Source: Parcubacteria group bacterium GW2011_GWA2_47_21 (GTDB lineage Bacteria > Patescibacteriota > Minisyncoccia > Phycocordibacterales > DSPV01). Taken from it: DNA of 36,998 bases. Location of the stretch: contig LCOC01000002.1 in assembly GCA_001000545.1 (NCBI GenBank), positions 1 to 36,998 of the forward strand, in the 5' to 3' direction. The position numbers and the translations under genes are program-made. Below the pieces are notes generated by a model that saw only the letters and a program-made list of their open reading frames with translations, was not told the origin of the DNA and did not search any database. This document shows positions 36,831 through 36,998 of the stretch, in pieces (positions within the stretch are counted from its first letter, which is position 1; every line of letters starts with the position of its first letter).

Positions 36831-36998
36831 TTATTTCCAAAAACTTAATTTCTCATTTTTTGCCCATTCAATAAACTTTTCCGCCACGCCATCGGGCAAT
36901 TCGCCGTCGTGATTGTGTAAGTCGTGGTTAATTACCAAATGGCCGTTTTTGTCCAGCTTGGGTTGATTGTTGCCGTTTTTGATGAAAACATACTCGCC
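36831..36998 (-). CDS. hsdM: type I restriction-modification methylase subunit, C-terminal part (runs off right edge)
   Basis: Minus-strand translation GEYVFIKNGNNQPKLDKNGHLVINHDLHNHDGELPDGVAEKFIEWAKNEKLSFWK-stop, HsdM-like C-terminus, next to hsdS. Confidence 0.75.
   Translation of the reverse strand, partial: GEYVFIKNGNNQPKLDKNGHLVINHDLHNHDGELPDGVAEKFIEWAKNEKLSFWK

Overview
The gene content looks like a Patescibacteria/CPR (Parcubacteria-like) chromosome; this assignment is inferred from content, not proven. The window holds a dense, mostly minus-strand set of core genes: uvrA, a DnaQ-like exonuclease, pyrF, rpmA, rplI, an S41 peptidase, corA, cysS, lysS, greA, a PBP2/mreC/mreB elongasome cluster, proS, rseP, frr, a holB-like gene, a second mreB, murA, a degenerate priA, def, fmt, a cyclophilin, hpf, a DUF167 gene, a PEBP gene, a SurA_N-type gene and a DEAD-box helicase. 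The left edge carries an IS30-type transposase remnant. The right edge carries a type I restriction-modification locus (hsdS, a membrane ORF, and the C-terminus of hsdM). The most striking signal is non-coding. At 31686-32136 a promoter-preceded region of about 451 nt is closed by a 22-bp long-range helix (19 Watson-Crick and 3 G.U pairs, plus 3 more pairs after a 2-nt bulge). It contains several near-perfect hairpins and a potential pseudoknot. A complete tRNA-Asn(GUU) is embedded in it, and the tRNA acceptor stem continues as a 14-bp extension. I read this as a candidate large structured RNA with an integrated tRNA domain. Also notable are a recurrent family of AT-rich intergenic inverted repeats built from GCGAAAA/CTAAAA/AATTAAAA words, dispersed GC-rich palindromes, a PriA that has lost recognisable ATPase motifs, and a ProRS without the usual editing insertion.
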